Shown here: piece by piece, positions 9,301 to 17,015 of the stretch
Numbering within the stretch: the stretch's first letter is position 1
Layout: the number at the start of each line of letters is the position of its first letter
NCBI RefSeq assembly: GCF_000003605.2
Contig: NW_003110101.1
Coordinates: 1-17,015, forward strand
Length of the DNA stretch: 17,015 nt
Reading direction: 5' to 3'
Source: Saccoglossus kowalevskii
Lineage: Eukaryota; Hemichordata; Enteropneusta; Harrimaniidae
Notes under the pieces: generated by a model
Seen by the model: only the letters and a program-made list of their open reading frames with translations
What the model was told of the DNA's origin: nothing
Database searches by the model: none
Made by a program: the position numbers and the translations under genes

Positions 9301-12300
9301 TGTCACCACTTGGACCAGTGTAACCAACTGTAGAACCGTGACCAATGTCACCACTTGTACCAGTGTAACCAACTGTGGAACCGTGACCAATGTCACCACT
9401 TGGACCAGTGTAACCAACTGTGGAACCGTGACCAATGTCACAACTTGGACCAGTGTAACCAACTGTAGAACCGTGACCAATGTCACCACTTGGATCAGTG
9501 TAACTAACTGTAGAACCGTGACCAATGTCACCACTTGGACCAGTGTAACTAACTGTAGAACCGTGACCGATGTCACCACTTGGACCAGTGTAACCAACTG
9601 TAGAACCGTGACCAATGTCACCACTTGGACCAGTGTAACCAACTGTGGAACCGTGACCAATGTCACCACTTGGACCAGTGTAACCAACTGTGGAACCGTG
9701 ACTAATGTCACCACTTGGACCAGTGTAACCAACTGTGTAACCGTGACTAATGTCACCACTTGGACCAGTGTAACTAACTGTGGAACCGTGACCAATGTCA
9801 CCACTTGGACCAGTGTAACCAACTGTAGAACCGTGACCAATGTCACCACTTGGACCAGTGTAACCAACTGTGGAACCGTGACCAATGTCACCACTTGGAC
9901 CAGTGTAACCAACTGTGGAACCGTGACCAATGTCACCACTTGGACAAGTGTAACCAACTGTGGAACCGTGACCAATGTCACCACTTGGACCAGTGTAACC
10001 AACTGTAGAACCGTGACCAATGTCACCACTTGGACCAGTGTAACCAACTGTAGAACCGTGACCAATGTCACCACTTGGACCAGCGTAACCAACTGTGGAA
10101 CCGTGACCAATGTCACCACTTGGCCCAGTGTAACCAACTGTAGAACCGTGATCAATGTCACCACTTGGACCAGTGTAACCAACTGTGGAACCGTGACCAA
10201 TGTCACCACTTGGACCAGTGTAACCAACTGTGGAACCGTGACCAATGTCACCACTTGGACCAGTGTAACCAACTGTAGTACCGTGACCAATGTCACCACT
10301 TGGACCAGTGTAACCAGCTGTAGTACCATAACCAGTATCACCACTTCTACCACCATGACCAGTGTCAACATCTAGCCCACACTGTAATGTCATTTCTTCA
10401 AAGCTGGTATCAGCATCAGAACTCCAACTGTCACTGTCAAATTGTATGTTGCATGTATCACTGAATAGTTGACGGGCTACATTTGATACTGCATTTTGAG
10501 CTGGCTGTAACTGTAAGATTAATAAAAATGTATCTAAATACACTGAATATGTATATATTAAATAACAAACATCTATAAGGGAACATTTAACATGAAATAT
10601 ATAAATGGTTAAAAAGACTAGGAATAGTTTTTATTGGCCTAAAATGCATCAACATGAAATGAAGTATAGTATAGTAATTGCAACTCATAGTCTGTGTGCC
10701 TTAGCATCACTCCTATACTTTTGTACTTTGGGTTGTATTACCTTTGATGCTATTTCTTCTTTCCAAAGAAGAATTTCCTTATCATAACCAGCCCTTAGCC
10801 TGTCAACAACTCCCCTGCCTCCAGCCTTTGTCAAGCTTATCCCCATATTGCTGAAACACTGGAAAAGCTGAAAGTGTATAAATTTGTTATTATAGTATCA
10901 ATTGTGCATGAAAAAAGATTTGGTAGTATTTAATATTATATTCATAGAAAATACCTGAATACCAATTACCATGGAAAATCACCTCAACATGGTCTCACTC
11001 AAACCATTATGTTGGGCTACTCTTTGTCAACAATGATATCAATATCATCCACTTGTAAAACATACCCTTTCACTACATCCACATCGCCACATCTCCACTG
11101 CATTTACGGAAGCAAGGAATTTAAATTTTCTTGGTTTTCTGATATGCAATCCTATAGATACCATAGATCCAAACTGCGCTGCTAATGGACCAGATTTTCC
11201 ATTGGCTTTCCTTTTGACAAATGAAGAATATTATGAAATTAATTCAGATAAGTTAAAATATAAAATATAGTGGAATGTTAGAAACATTGGAGCATTTAGG
11301 AATTGACCATAAAAAAACAGAATTGAATAAAAATTTAACAAAAGAATTTATAACAGGAAACTTGCCCTCTTCCTAAAAAACAACACTAATATTTCATAGG
11401 GTGAAAACAAAAACAGCAAATCACAGCATTACATCATGTAACTCCATATTATGTAAAGGAGTTTAATACGCACCATGCTCTTGTAATATGGTATTGTTTA
11501 TACATCCCATAGTGTACCATAAAATCTGAAGTGAATGAAGCTATAGGAGACTATTCTAGAAAATTATGTTATATAATTACACTGAAATTATAATACACTA
11601 CATTTTGACACTTAAATAAAAAATGATACTTACAAAATTCCGTGTTGCTCTGATTTTCGTGTTGTCAACAAAGATGATAATGTGTGGTAGACAGTTGGAA
11701 GTAGGTTTTTGACTTCATTTACCACATCTTTCCAATCAAATTTTTCCAGATTTTCAAGCGTTACCAATCTGGAAGTTAGCCTTTCTCCCTTGCAATAACG
11801 CCAAACTTCTCGCTTCACTAAATCATAAACGACAGAATGGAAAGCATTTTTTGCTACCTTACTGTTGTTAATCAAGGCATTAAATGCCCACTTATATTTT
11901 GATTGCTTAATGGCTTTGATTGCTGTTGATCTGAATGAATACTGCAAAGCAAAAATAAAATCACAATTATTAACTTAGGAACTGAGAAACTTAAAATATT
12001 TTCATCTATACATATATATGTTGTGCCAATATATAATATCTAGTTTATTTATATCTGTAAATAATTAACTTTCATGTTGACAATACAAATAAAAATAGTA
12101 ATAAATAATAACTTACCACATTATTTGATCTACGAACCGAAACACATTTTTTCTTTACTGGTGTGCTTATCTTGGTTCTCTTCGCTGGCCGGGGTGTGCT
12201 AGGTGTCTGTGGTGAAAGGATTTTGTGGGCAATATAGCCCTCCTTGTTTTTAGTTTTTAAAAACATTCCTGTAGAATTTTGGTAGAGTGTTTTGGCACTT

Positions 12301-12503
12301 TGAATTTTTTTCAAATTCAAAGAACAATTCAAACACAGATATTTTTTTTTACCTGGTGTGACAATGACATTGTATTCTCTTTTCAAAACATCACCAGCAG
12401 TATCTTCTAATGAAGGCAATTTGGCATCTATCGATTGCCGTTTATAGCCTTTAAGCTTTTTTTGAAATTCTGAGTTACAATGAATGCATTTTAACTCGTC
12501 CAT
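5293..12503 (-). CDS. Twelve-exon transposase with DUF6589-like core, zinc finger and PHD finger, about 1414 residues
   Basis: Exons on the minus strand are 12503-12117, 11941-11634, 11210-11066, 10867-10742, 10510-9154, 8822-8473, 8350-8099, 7909-7444, 6962-6825, 6374-6141, 5991-5860 and 5642-5293. Every junction keeps phase and the sum is 1415 codons including TAA. Residues 1-129 hold C6-x2-C9 and C57-x2-C60; residues about 388-754 are the 15-residue repeats. SLAWDNVQ (D783) and HGDGLSVER (D933) look like two acidic catalytic positions, and RENDGE (E1220/E1224) a third. A PHD finger lies at about 1126-1175, followed by GGAGRNIGMDL and VIPGRQH. The protein should bind the TIRs and cut DNA in the nucleus. 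The start has A at -3 and G at +4. The exon 11 donor (gtgatt) is weak and was chosen by phase and family likeness. The alternative exon 5 start is 10504. Confidence 0.8.
6375..6824 (-). other. Intron 9 of the transposase gene
   Basis: On the minus strand it begins gtactt and ends ttttcatag. An open frame runs through its end into exon 10, which makes exon 10 look longer than it is. No further feature was seen. Confidence 0.66.
6825..6962 (-). other. Transposase exon 9: PHD finger
   Basis: With the end of exon 8 this gives C1126-x-C1128, a C1139/C1140 pair, C1144, H1151-x2-C1154 and WFC1171-x3-C1175, the Cys4-His-Cys3 ligand order of a PHD finger, including the conserved W before the last pair. 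PHD fingers commonly read histone H3 tails, so this may steer insertion or sense chromatin. The donor is gtactt (6824-6819). Confidence 0.78.
6963..7443 (-). other. Intron 8 of the transposase gene
   Basis: On the minus strand it begins gtaata and ends tgttcaag. It splits the PHD finger between its first CxC pair and the remaining ligands. It is AT-rich and nothing else was seen. Confidence 0.7.
7444..7909 (-). other. Transposase exon 8: helical core and acidic linker
   Basis: It encodes DIMNEFFLGKSASNRGTLTH, then a helical stretch with FVTSGLVCLLVMKKLG, and ends with a disordered Asp/Gly-rich part and eight consecutive Glu codons just before the first PHD cysteines (YCLCGE). The Glu run comes from a GAG/GAA microsatellite (about 7476-7496). 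Confidence 0.72.
8099..8822 (-). other. Transposase exons 6 and 7: first two acidic motifs of the catalytic core
   Basis: Exon 6 (8822-8473) begins with PGYSLAWDNVQ; a bare WDN followed by a polar, glutamine-rich helix (TTNQNKMLMWANAYAAKNR) is what I associate with DUF6589-type proteins. Exon 7 (8350-8099) carries VIAILDHLYTYVPV and MCHGDGLSVERHIDAHR, where GDxLxxER resembles the second acidic motif. Assigning D783 and D933 to catalysis is an inference. Confidence 0.7.
8823..9153 (-). other. Intron 5 of the transposase gene
   Basis: On the minus strand it begins gtaagt and ends ttttctag. It joins A to AT, giving N775 just before PGYSLAWDN. Nothing else was seen inside. Confidence 0.72.
9215..10315 (-). 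repeat. 45-bp coding minisatellite inside transposase exon 5
   Basis: There are 24 full units of 15 residues (consensus GYTGPSGDIGHGSTV) plus a seven-residue partial. Units differ at only a few positions, for example GTGACC/GTGACT and GTGGAACC/GTAGAACC, so they were homogenised recently. The unit length is a multiple of three, so changes in copy number keep the frame, and the unit happens to be stop-free in at least two other frames, which creates long spurious open frames on both strands. The encoded stretch is rich in Gly, Ser, Thr and Asp and likely a disordered linker between the N-terminal domain and the catalytic core. Confidence 0.95.
10742..11210 (-). other. Transposase exons 3 and 4, short conserved exons
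   Basis: Exon 3 (11210-11066) encodes GPLAAQFGSMVSIGLHIRKP and a CGC motif. Exon 4 (10867-10742) encodes FQCFSNMGISLTKAGG and ends EILLWKEEIASK. The junction is phase 0 on both sides. In form (hydrophobic helix, a cysteine-containing turn, NMGIS/T, then WKEE) they fit the conserved stretch that precedes the DUF6589 core. Both lie in frames too short to stand out as open frames. Confidence 0.68.
11211..11633 (-). other. Intron 2 of the transposase gene
   Basis: On the minus strand it begins gtaagt and ends tgtcaaaag. The split codon TT-G joins HGI to LKANGKSG. Nothing else was recognised inside. Confidence 0.7.
12117..12503 (-). other. Transposase exon 1: N-terminal Cys4 zinc finger and basic tail
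   Basis: The two CxxC pairs (C6/C9 and C57/C60) are separated by 47 residues, a treble-clef or ZAD-like arrangement suited to DNA binding or dimerisation. A proline- and lysine-rich stretch at residues about 98-120 (TPRPAKRTK, TPVKKK) is a likely nuclear localisation signal. The exon ends at the donor gtaagt (12116-12111) after SNNV. Confidence 0.72.
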
Positions 12504-12734
12504 GATTATAAACTCTTAGCAACCAGGGAATGCTGGGAAATTATGACATGCTTATTATAAAATTAAATTATAAATAGAAATTTTAAATGTAATTTGTGTA
12601 CATGAAAAAGACATTAAATATATTAAATTATCATTTATTGGCATACAATAACAACAAAATTAAGAAATACAATGTTTGTTGGCCTACAAAAAAATCCAAA
12701 CGACACAACTTTGACGCCGATGCGCTTTTGTTCA
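12504..12734 (-). promoter_or_regulatory. Upstream region of the transposase gene
   Basis: It is AT-rich, with TATA-like sequence on the minus strand around 12575-12550 (tttataatttaattttataa), about 50-70 bases before the ATG. The assignment rests on position and composition only. Confidence 0.32.
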
Positions 12735-12969
12735 ATGAGTTGTCACGCAAAGCATTGTTGGTAATCTCGAACAACAAAATGGCGACGCATTTGTAAACAA
12801 AAAGTCGTTTCGTTGCGTAAAACTAGCTTTCGTCAAGGTTGCAGTACTGTAGGTTCATTTTTCCGCTACAAAAAAGGTATTTATGCTCGCTAGATTGATC
12901 GATCTAAGTTTTGGCTGATTACAATCATGAAAACTGCAGAAAGGCTCGCCGCCATAAATTTGTAGGCGG
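12735..12969 (-). repeat. Right inner inverted arm, diverged
   Basis: This arm is the partner of 410-640, anchored by the exact 17-base match at 12755-12771 and by aaatacct on the minus strand. It has the YY1-like core ccatttt on the minus strand near 12785-12775, and a second gccgccat at about 12949-12954 in plus orientation. Identity with the left arm is far lower than that of the 93-bp outer repeat. Confidence 0.66.
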
Positions 12970-13062
12970 GTGTCGAATCCTCAGTCTATGCGACTTCTCA
13001 GGACTGTGGGGACCGAATGATCAGCGGAAGAAGGCCAACCTACAGGACTGTACTCAGGGCTA
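12970..13062 (-). repeat. Right terminal inverted repeat, 93 bp
   Basis: It is the reverse complement of 317-409 with two differences. Its outer end, tagccctg on the minus strand (13062-13055), directly abuts BEL coding sequence and adds about 27 extra codons in frame to the interrupted BEL protein. Confidence 0.85.
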
Positions 13063-16000
13063 CTTGACAAATTACTCGGAGTGTGGTTCAATTTGGATTT
13101 GAGTTTCGAAATGAAACGAAATATATAAGCAGTTGCTTTCAACAGACGATGTAGATCGTTGAAACGGCGAATATCGATAATCTTTTCAAGACTAGGTTCT
13201 GAGTTTGATTCAGTTGCGTGAATAATCTCCTTCGGTGCGATGTTTGGCTCATTGTGAAGTTCAAAATGGTGGCCGAGTAAATTGTCAGATTCAGAGGCGA
13301 CATGTAACGAAACGATCTGATCATTAATTTTGGAGTTTTGTAGCTCAGGAGGTTCGCGGTTTGTATCGATGATATCTCCTGACACTGTTTCAGCAGTTTT
13401 TATGAAATCTTCTGCTGATTTATGGAAATGAGGACTAATTTCGTTCTCCGAATTGACATGTCCTCTGGATTGACTTGGGGGCGTACAAAGTAGCGGTCGA
13501 TCGCTAACGGTGTCACTCGTACCAGTGGTCGGACACTGGGCACATTTCTCGGACACTTTTGGGGTCGAAATATTATTTTCAATTTTGGATTTTTCGGTAT
13601 ATTCTTTGTATTGTTGTTCATGTGTAATGTTGAGTGCCTGTCGTCTTGTAATCGTATCTTTAACACCCACTGACTCCAGGTCCCAGTAACTAGCAATCAT
13701 TTTATCCATTACACTGTCATGTGCTCTGATAGAAGCAATGGTGAATGAATTTGTTTTGTTTGTCCTGTTGTGTGTAGTGAAAGGCCCTGACAATAGGTAC
13801 CCAAAGACAGTCGGTATAGCGTTTGGTTTGCCCCTAACTATGTGTGAGTTGTGTGTAACAAAATCCCAATAGTGATCGGCGCCTATCAGAATATCGATGT
13901 TTAATGTGGATCGATTTGACGGCGGATAGGCCAACGATAGACCTCTCAAATGTGGCAAACGTGCAATATCGTAAGTTACAGTGTTCTCCAATCCCTCGGA
14001 AATACAGTCGACCATCAGTACATCGATCGGGGATTTAATGCCACCTTTGCTTTGTAGTGACAGCGTGGTTCTCGGTATGGACTGCACACCGGAACGCGGA
14101 TTGGAGAACGAATTCAGACTCAATAATTCGTTATAATTTGGGATTACACCTAGTTTACGTGCGAAAGAGTTTGTGACAAAGCTTCTATCACTGCCATTGT
14201 CAAATAGAAGGGTAGCAACACAGTTAGTACCTCGAAAATGCGTACTAACTCGTGCGGTTTGAAGCATTGCGCGTCGCGGACTGTCAGAGTTAATTTTTGA
14301 GTCACTCCCGGTAAAACGCGATTGTTCACCAGTATTTGCTGAATGTGAAAAATGCGAGTTTGCCGTGCTAGAATTCGTTGAATTTGTTTGCGCAGTTCCA
14401 GATTTATCAAAATGAATTGACGTATGATGTTTACTCTTACAAACACGGCAAGTGAAATGCGACTTACATTGAGACAACATGTGCTTTCCCAAACAATTAA
14501 AGCATCGTTTATTTTGGGTAATAAATTCGACTCGATCCTTCCTAGTTGAAATATTTGTACAATTTGTGGTGTAATGCTTGCCTTTGCAGTATATGCAATG
14601 TGGGGTTCTGTCACCAATTTGTGTTCTACCATGAGTGTGATCAGTTTGTGTGACATGGTTTTGTTTCTGTTGATCAGAATATGTGGTACCACTGTAAGAT
14701 TTGTCAGTATTATTGTAATTACGACGCCCATATCGTTTGGACTTGAACTGTGTTGAGTCATGTGTACTCTGGGTGAAAGCATGTATTGCTGAAGGGTTTG
14801 TGTCGTAATCTACCTGTCCTATGGCGAGGATTTTAACCTCGTGTAACATGTGCTGACTGAGTGTGACTAATGTCCATTCCCCGCTTGGGTTGGATCGCGC
14901 TAAACTTTGTTGAAATTGAATTGGGAATGTATCCAGTATCATGGGTATGAGGAGTTTCTCATAGCCCGCCTCTGGTACACCTAATAAACGAAGTGCCCTG
15001 ATGTGCTTTTCCAGGGTATCATGATATTTCCGTAAAGAATTGGCATCATAATTGGGTGCGTCTGCTGTGCGTAATGCACGCATGTGAGCAGCGATAATTT
15101 GATGTGGCTGGCCGAATCGTTCGGTCAAAAGCTGGAGTGCCAAACTGTAATTTACTATAGTAAGATCTAAGCCGGTTATTACTTCTAGAGCCTCCCCCTC
15201 TAACGACCTTTTCAAATAAGCAAATTTGATTATAGGACTAAGTTGTGGATTTAAACCTACAGCAGCATTGAACATATCCCAAAATTCAGCCCACCCCGTA
15301 TACTCGCCTGAATAGACGGGCAAATCAATACGTGGCAATTGAACAGAATTAAATTGAGTGTATTGTGGATTCATACCTGAAATATGAGCTGTTGGAATTG
15401 AATTGTTCAAAAAGTTATTTTGTGTAACTTCTACTTGAGGCACTGGTGCATTAGCGGGTTGATCGAACTGTTGTACAGGTGGTTGAAACGCGACTTGAAA
15501 CGTCGGTACTGGGGGCGCGACTTGAGGTGTCGGCGGCAGCACGATTTGAGGTGTCGGCGGCAGTGCGACTTGAGGTGTCGGCGGCAGTGCGACTTGAGGT
15601 GTCGGCGGCAGTGCGACTTGAGGTGTCGGCGGCGGTACGACTTGAGGTGTCGGCGGCGGTACGACTTGAGGTGTCGGCGGCAGTACGAGCTGTTGGACCG
15701 GTGCTTGTTGATCATCTGGAGGGATTGGTTGTTGATTTACTTCGTGTTGACCAAGTTGTGGGACTGGATGTATTTCTTGCTTCGCTGGCTTGTTTTCTGT
15801 CAGGAATAAATTGATCGAACTAAACCTCTCTAGTAATTTGAGTTCGATTTCTTCAGTTTCCGTAAACTCTGCGTCCAGAACATCGGCATAATTTCTGACT
15901 TCGTCGCAGGCCTTTTGTAAGTTTGAGATACGATTGTCAAGTGCTAGTATGCTTACTTTGATCAGCCGATATACTTCAGATTTGTTGTCAGTGACTTCAA

Positions 16001-16100
16001 AGTCTTGGATTCTATCCTCAGCAAGTGTCAACGCGATATTTAATTGAGTCACAACTTTGTTCAGTCTATCTATTGCTTTGTTCAGGATTCTTCGAGGCAT
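12981..16100 (-). pseudogene. BEL/Pao gag-protease polyprotein, truncated and lacking reverse transcriptase
   Basis: The frame starts at ATG 16100 (A at -3) and is open for 1039 codons; about 1012 belong to BEL and the rest are read from the transposon TIR. Residues 1-110 are helical, and about 135-200 are Pro-rich repeats. A DUF1759-type gag domain covers about 253-430 (LPRIDLPVYSGEYTGWAEFW). Three CCHC-like knuckles cover about 500-560 (CIYC, CFNCLGKH, CRVCKSKHH). A DUF1758-type aspartic protease has FDNGSDRSFV near 632, followed by IDILIGADHYW. After SYWDLESVGV, which lies near the start of the RT region, there are about 120 unrelated residues, then RRFNDLHRLLKATAYIFRFI, normally found after RNase H. 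No YxDD motif is present. The gag and protease parts could still be made; the element cannot copy itself. Confidence 0.85.
15518..15685 (-). repeat. 24-bp coding tandem repeat (PPTPQ) in BEL gag
   Basis: Seven units of eight residues (V-[AV]-[LP]-PPTPQ) lie between the N-terminal helices and the gag domain, with a degenerate eighth unit. The encoded stretch is a flexible proline-rich spacer. As with the transposase minisatellite, the unit is a multiple of three and open in other frames. Confidence 0.9.
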
Positions 16101-16122
16101 GATGAATCAGTATTGAATATCC

Positions 16123-16135
16123 TGGTCTCGGCACC
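16123..16135 (-). other. Primer-binding site of the BEL element
   Basis: tggtgccgagacc on the minus strand starts with TGG, the complement of the tRNA CCA end. It lies a few bases inside the LTR edge and 23 bases before the gag ATG. The priming tRNA was not identified. Confidence 0.6.
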
Positions 16136-16142
16136 AAATTTA

Positions 16143-16600
16143 TGTGGTGGATAAGTTTATATCGCAAAACTAGGCGTTGGGGTGTTCTTTTCGTCACATA
16201 AAACGAACTGACTAATCATGCGGAATTGTTATTGAAACGGACATCGATTGCGTTGTGTTTTCTTGAGTTGAACAGACGTGAGATATAATTCAAATTGGTT
16301 TATTTGTACTCAACATGAACATCAATACGTTGTACAGCAAATACTTCTTGGTATAAAATATAGATCGTTAAATAATAGCTCCATGAGGAGTTGACATCGT
16401 AGAGAGCATAGAAAAGAGGGTGTGCATAACGAGCATCAAGTTGCGAAGCTACCATAGAAGGAATTACAGCGACGGCCTGAATCGGACTTCTCACGACAGC
16501 GCTTTGCCTGGTTAATGTAATTGTCAACATTAGAGCGGCATTTGTCTCGGTGACAGCTAATCGGAGAAGAGCCAAACACGTGTTTGTACTCTAGAATATA
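16143..16600 (-). repeat. 5' LTR of the BEL element, outer limit uncertain
   Basis: The inner edge is set by ...ccaccaca at 16150-16143 just before the primer-binding site. AATAAA on the minus strand (16304-16299) lies about 155 bases from that edge, a reasonable R-region polyadenylation signal. The other LTR is not in the window, so the outer end given is only a guess. Short open frames here look spurious. Confidence 0.45.
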
Positions 16601-17015
16601 TCATGTCAAAACGTTCCGAAAATAAAACAACGCTAATGATTGGCGCATACAAACGAAACATAGCGCTGTCATTCCATATTAGGAGTGACACGCGACTAAC
16701 ACGAGGCAGAACTTTGGTGGGAATCTTGGGCGGTAAACAGACAAGTACCACGTGAACGCAATGGGAAACAATGTAGCGAACGTTTGGATATAGCGTCACG
16801 GTTGCTACAGAAACCGATCTAGTCTCTCAGACTCAACTCGTGGTTATCAAAACAATGTCTGAAATTACAAACTAGCTTGGAGAACATCATACAGAAAGTA
16901 AAATTTGTTCATGTTAGATAACTGCGCGCGACACAAACGCCTACCCGGCAAACACCGAACCCCGCACGCAGTCTAAGCACACGTAGCATTTTGAATGCGG
17001 GTTCCATGCTGGCAA
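16601..17015. other. No recognisable gene; rest of the LTR or flanking host DNA
   Basis: The base composition is more balanced than in the transposon. No open frame with family features, no inverted partner and no copy of the left window edge were found. Confidence 0.4.

Larger units (their letters stand above)
317..13062. mobile_element. Large DUF6589/RecQ-helicase DNA transposon, probably Academ superfamily (AcademH-like)
   Basis: The element is bounded by 93-bp inverted repeats and contains two convergent spliced genes, a RecQ-like helicase (plus strand) and a PHD-containing DUF6589-type transposase (minus strand). The right end interrupts a BEL/Pao reading frame, which fixes that boundary at about 13062/13063. 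The gene pair fits what I recall of the helicase-encoding Academ lineage; other elements with very long multi-exon transposases are possible. Both genes are nearly intact, with one frameshift seen, so the copy is fairly young or its family was recently active. A target-site duplication could not be shown: the left flank ends in ccctc and the right flank begins cttga. Confidence 0.82.
13063..17015 (-). mobile_element. BEL/Pao LTR retrotransposon, 5' part, interrupted by the large transposon
   Basis: On the minus strand the order is: 5' LTR (inner edge about 16143), primer-binding site, then one gag-protease frame. The right limit of the LTR was not found, so the end given is the window end. 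The 3' half (integrase, 3' LTR) is missing from the left flank of the inserted transposon. Confidence 0.78.

Noticed and set aside
9164-10375. Long open frames on the plus strand and in a second minus-strand frame across the minisatellite (about 390-400 codons)
   Set aside because: The 45-bp unit has no stop in these frames, so they are by-products of the repeat. The frame kept is the one that splices in phase with neighbouring family-like exons.
15420-15814. Arg/Cys-rich and Val-rich open frames overlapping BEL gag
   Set aside because: They arise from the 24-bp proline repeat read in other frames; the minus-strand gag frame has recognisable domains on both sides.
1-16154. Shared tggtggataa at 2-11 and 16145-16154, suggesting that the window start is the other BEL LTR
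   Set aside because: Similarity stops after ten bases, and 1-276 aligns better to the transposon arm, so this is probably chance.
1-17015. CRISPR arrays, tRNA or rRNA genes, bacterial operons
   Set aside because: There are no spacer-repeat arrays (the minisatellite has no spacers), no tRNA cloverleaf or rRNA signature was noticed, and intron structure throughout points to a eukaryote.

Overview
The window is eukaryotic, from an invertebrate-like genome. It is AT-rich, its genes are split by short GT-AG introns, and it holds a metazoan-type BEL/Pao retrotransposon and a TA-flanked MITE. A marine lophotrochozoan such as a bivalve is my guess from the style of the MITE; nothing in the sequence proves it. 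No host gene was recognised. Everything that can be read belongs to mobile elements.

The main object is a DNA transposon of about 12.7 kb (317-13062). Its 93-bp terminal inverted repeats match at 91 of 93 positions, and more diverged inverted arms of about 230 bp lie inside them. It carries two intron-containing genes that point inward from the two ends. Reading right from the left end is a RecQ-like superfamily 2 helicase (six exons, 880-4284, about 449 residues). All exon junctions are in phase, but one extra base in an A10 run of the last exon breaks the frame. Reading left from the right end is a twelve-exon gene (12503-5293) that I joined from splice signals and phase into one continuous frame of about 1414 residues. 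It has an N-terminal CxxC/CxxC zinc finger, a low-complexity block made by a 45-bp minisatellite (24 full copies plus one partial), and a DUF6589-like transposase core with a PHD finger nested inside it. Transposase plus SF2 helicase between long TIRs fits the helicase-encoding Academ lineage (AcademH). The superfamily name is an inference from memory of the family.

Between the two converging genes is about 1 kb of noncoding DNA with a 188-bp MITE flanked by TA (4767-4954).

On the right the transposon sits in a BEL/Pao element on the minus strand (13063 to at least 16143). The visible parts are part of the 5' LTR, a primer-binding site and one long frame for gag, zinc knuckles and a retropepsin-like protease. 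The region normally occupied by reverse transcriptase and RNase H is replaced by about 120 unrelated residues, and the frame ends by reading into the transposon TIR. On the left the expected BEL 3' half is absent. Instead, 1-276 is a diverged copy of the transposon's own left end in the opposite orientation, head-to-head with the main element across a 40-bp spacer. No convincing target-site duplication links the two flanks, so the locus has been rearranged or hit by several elements.
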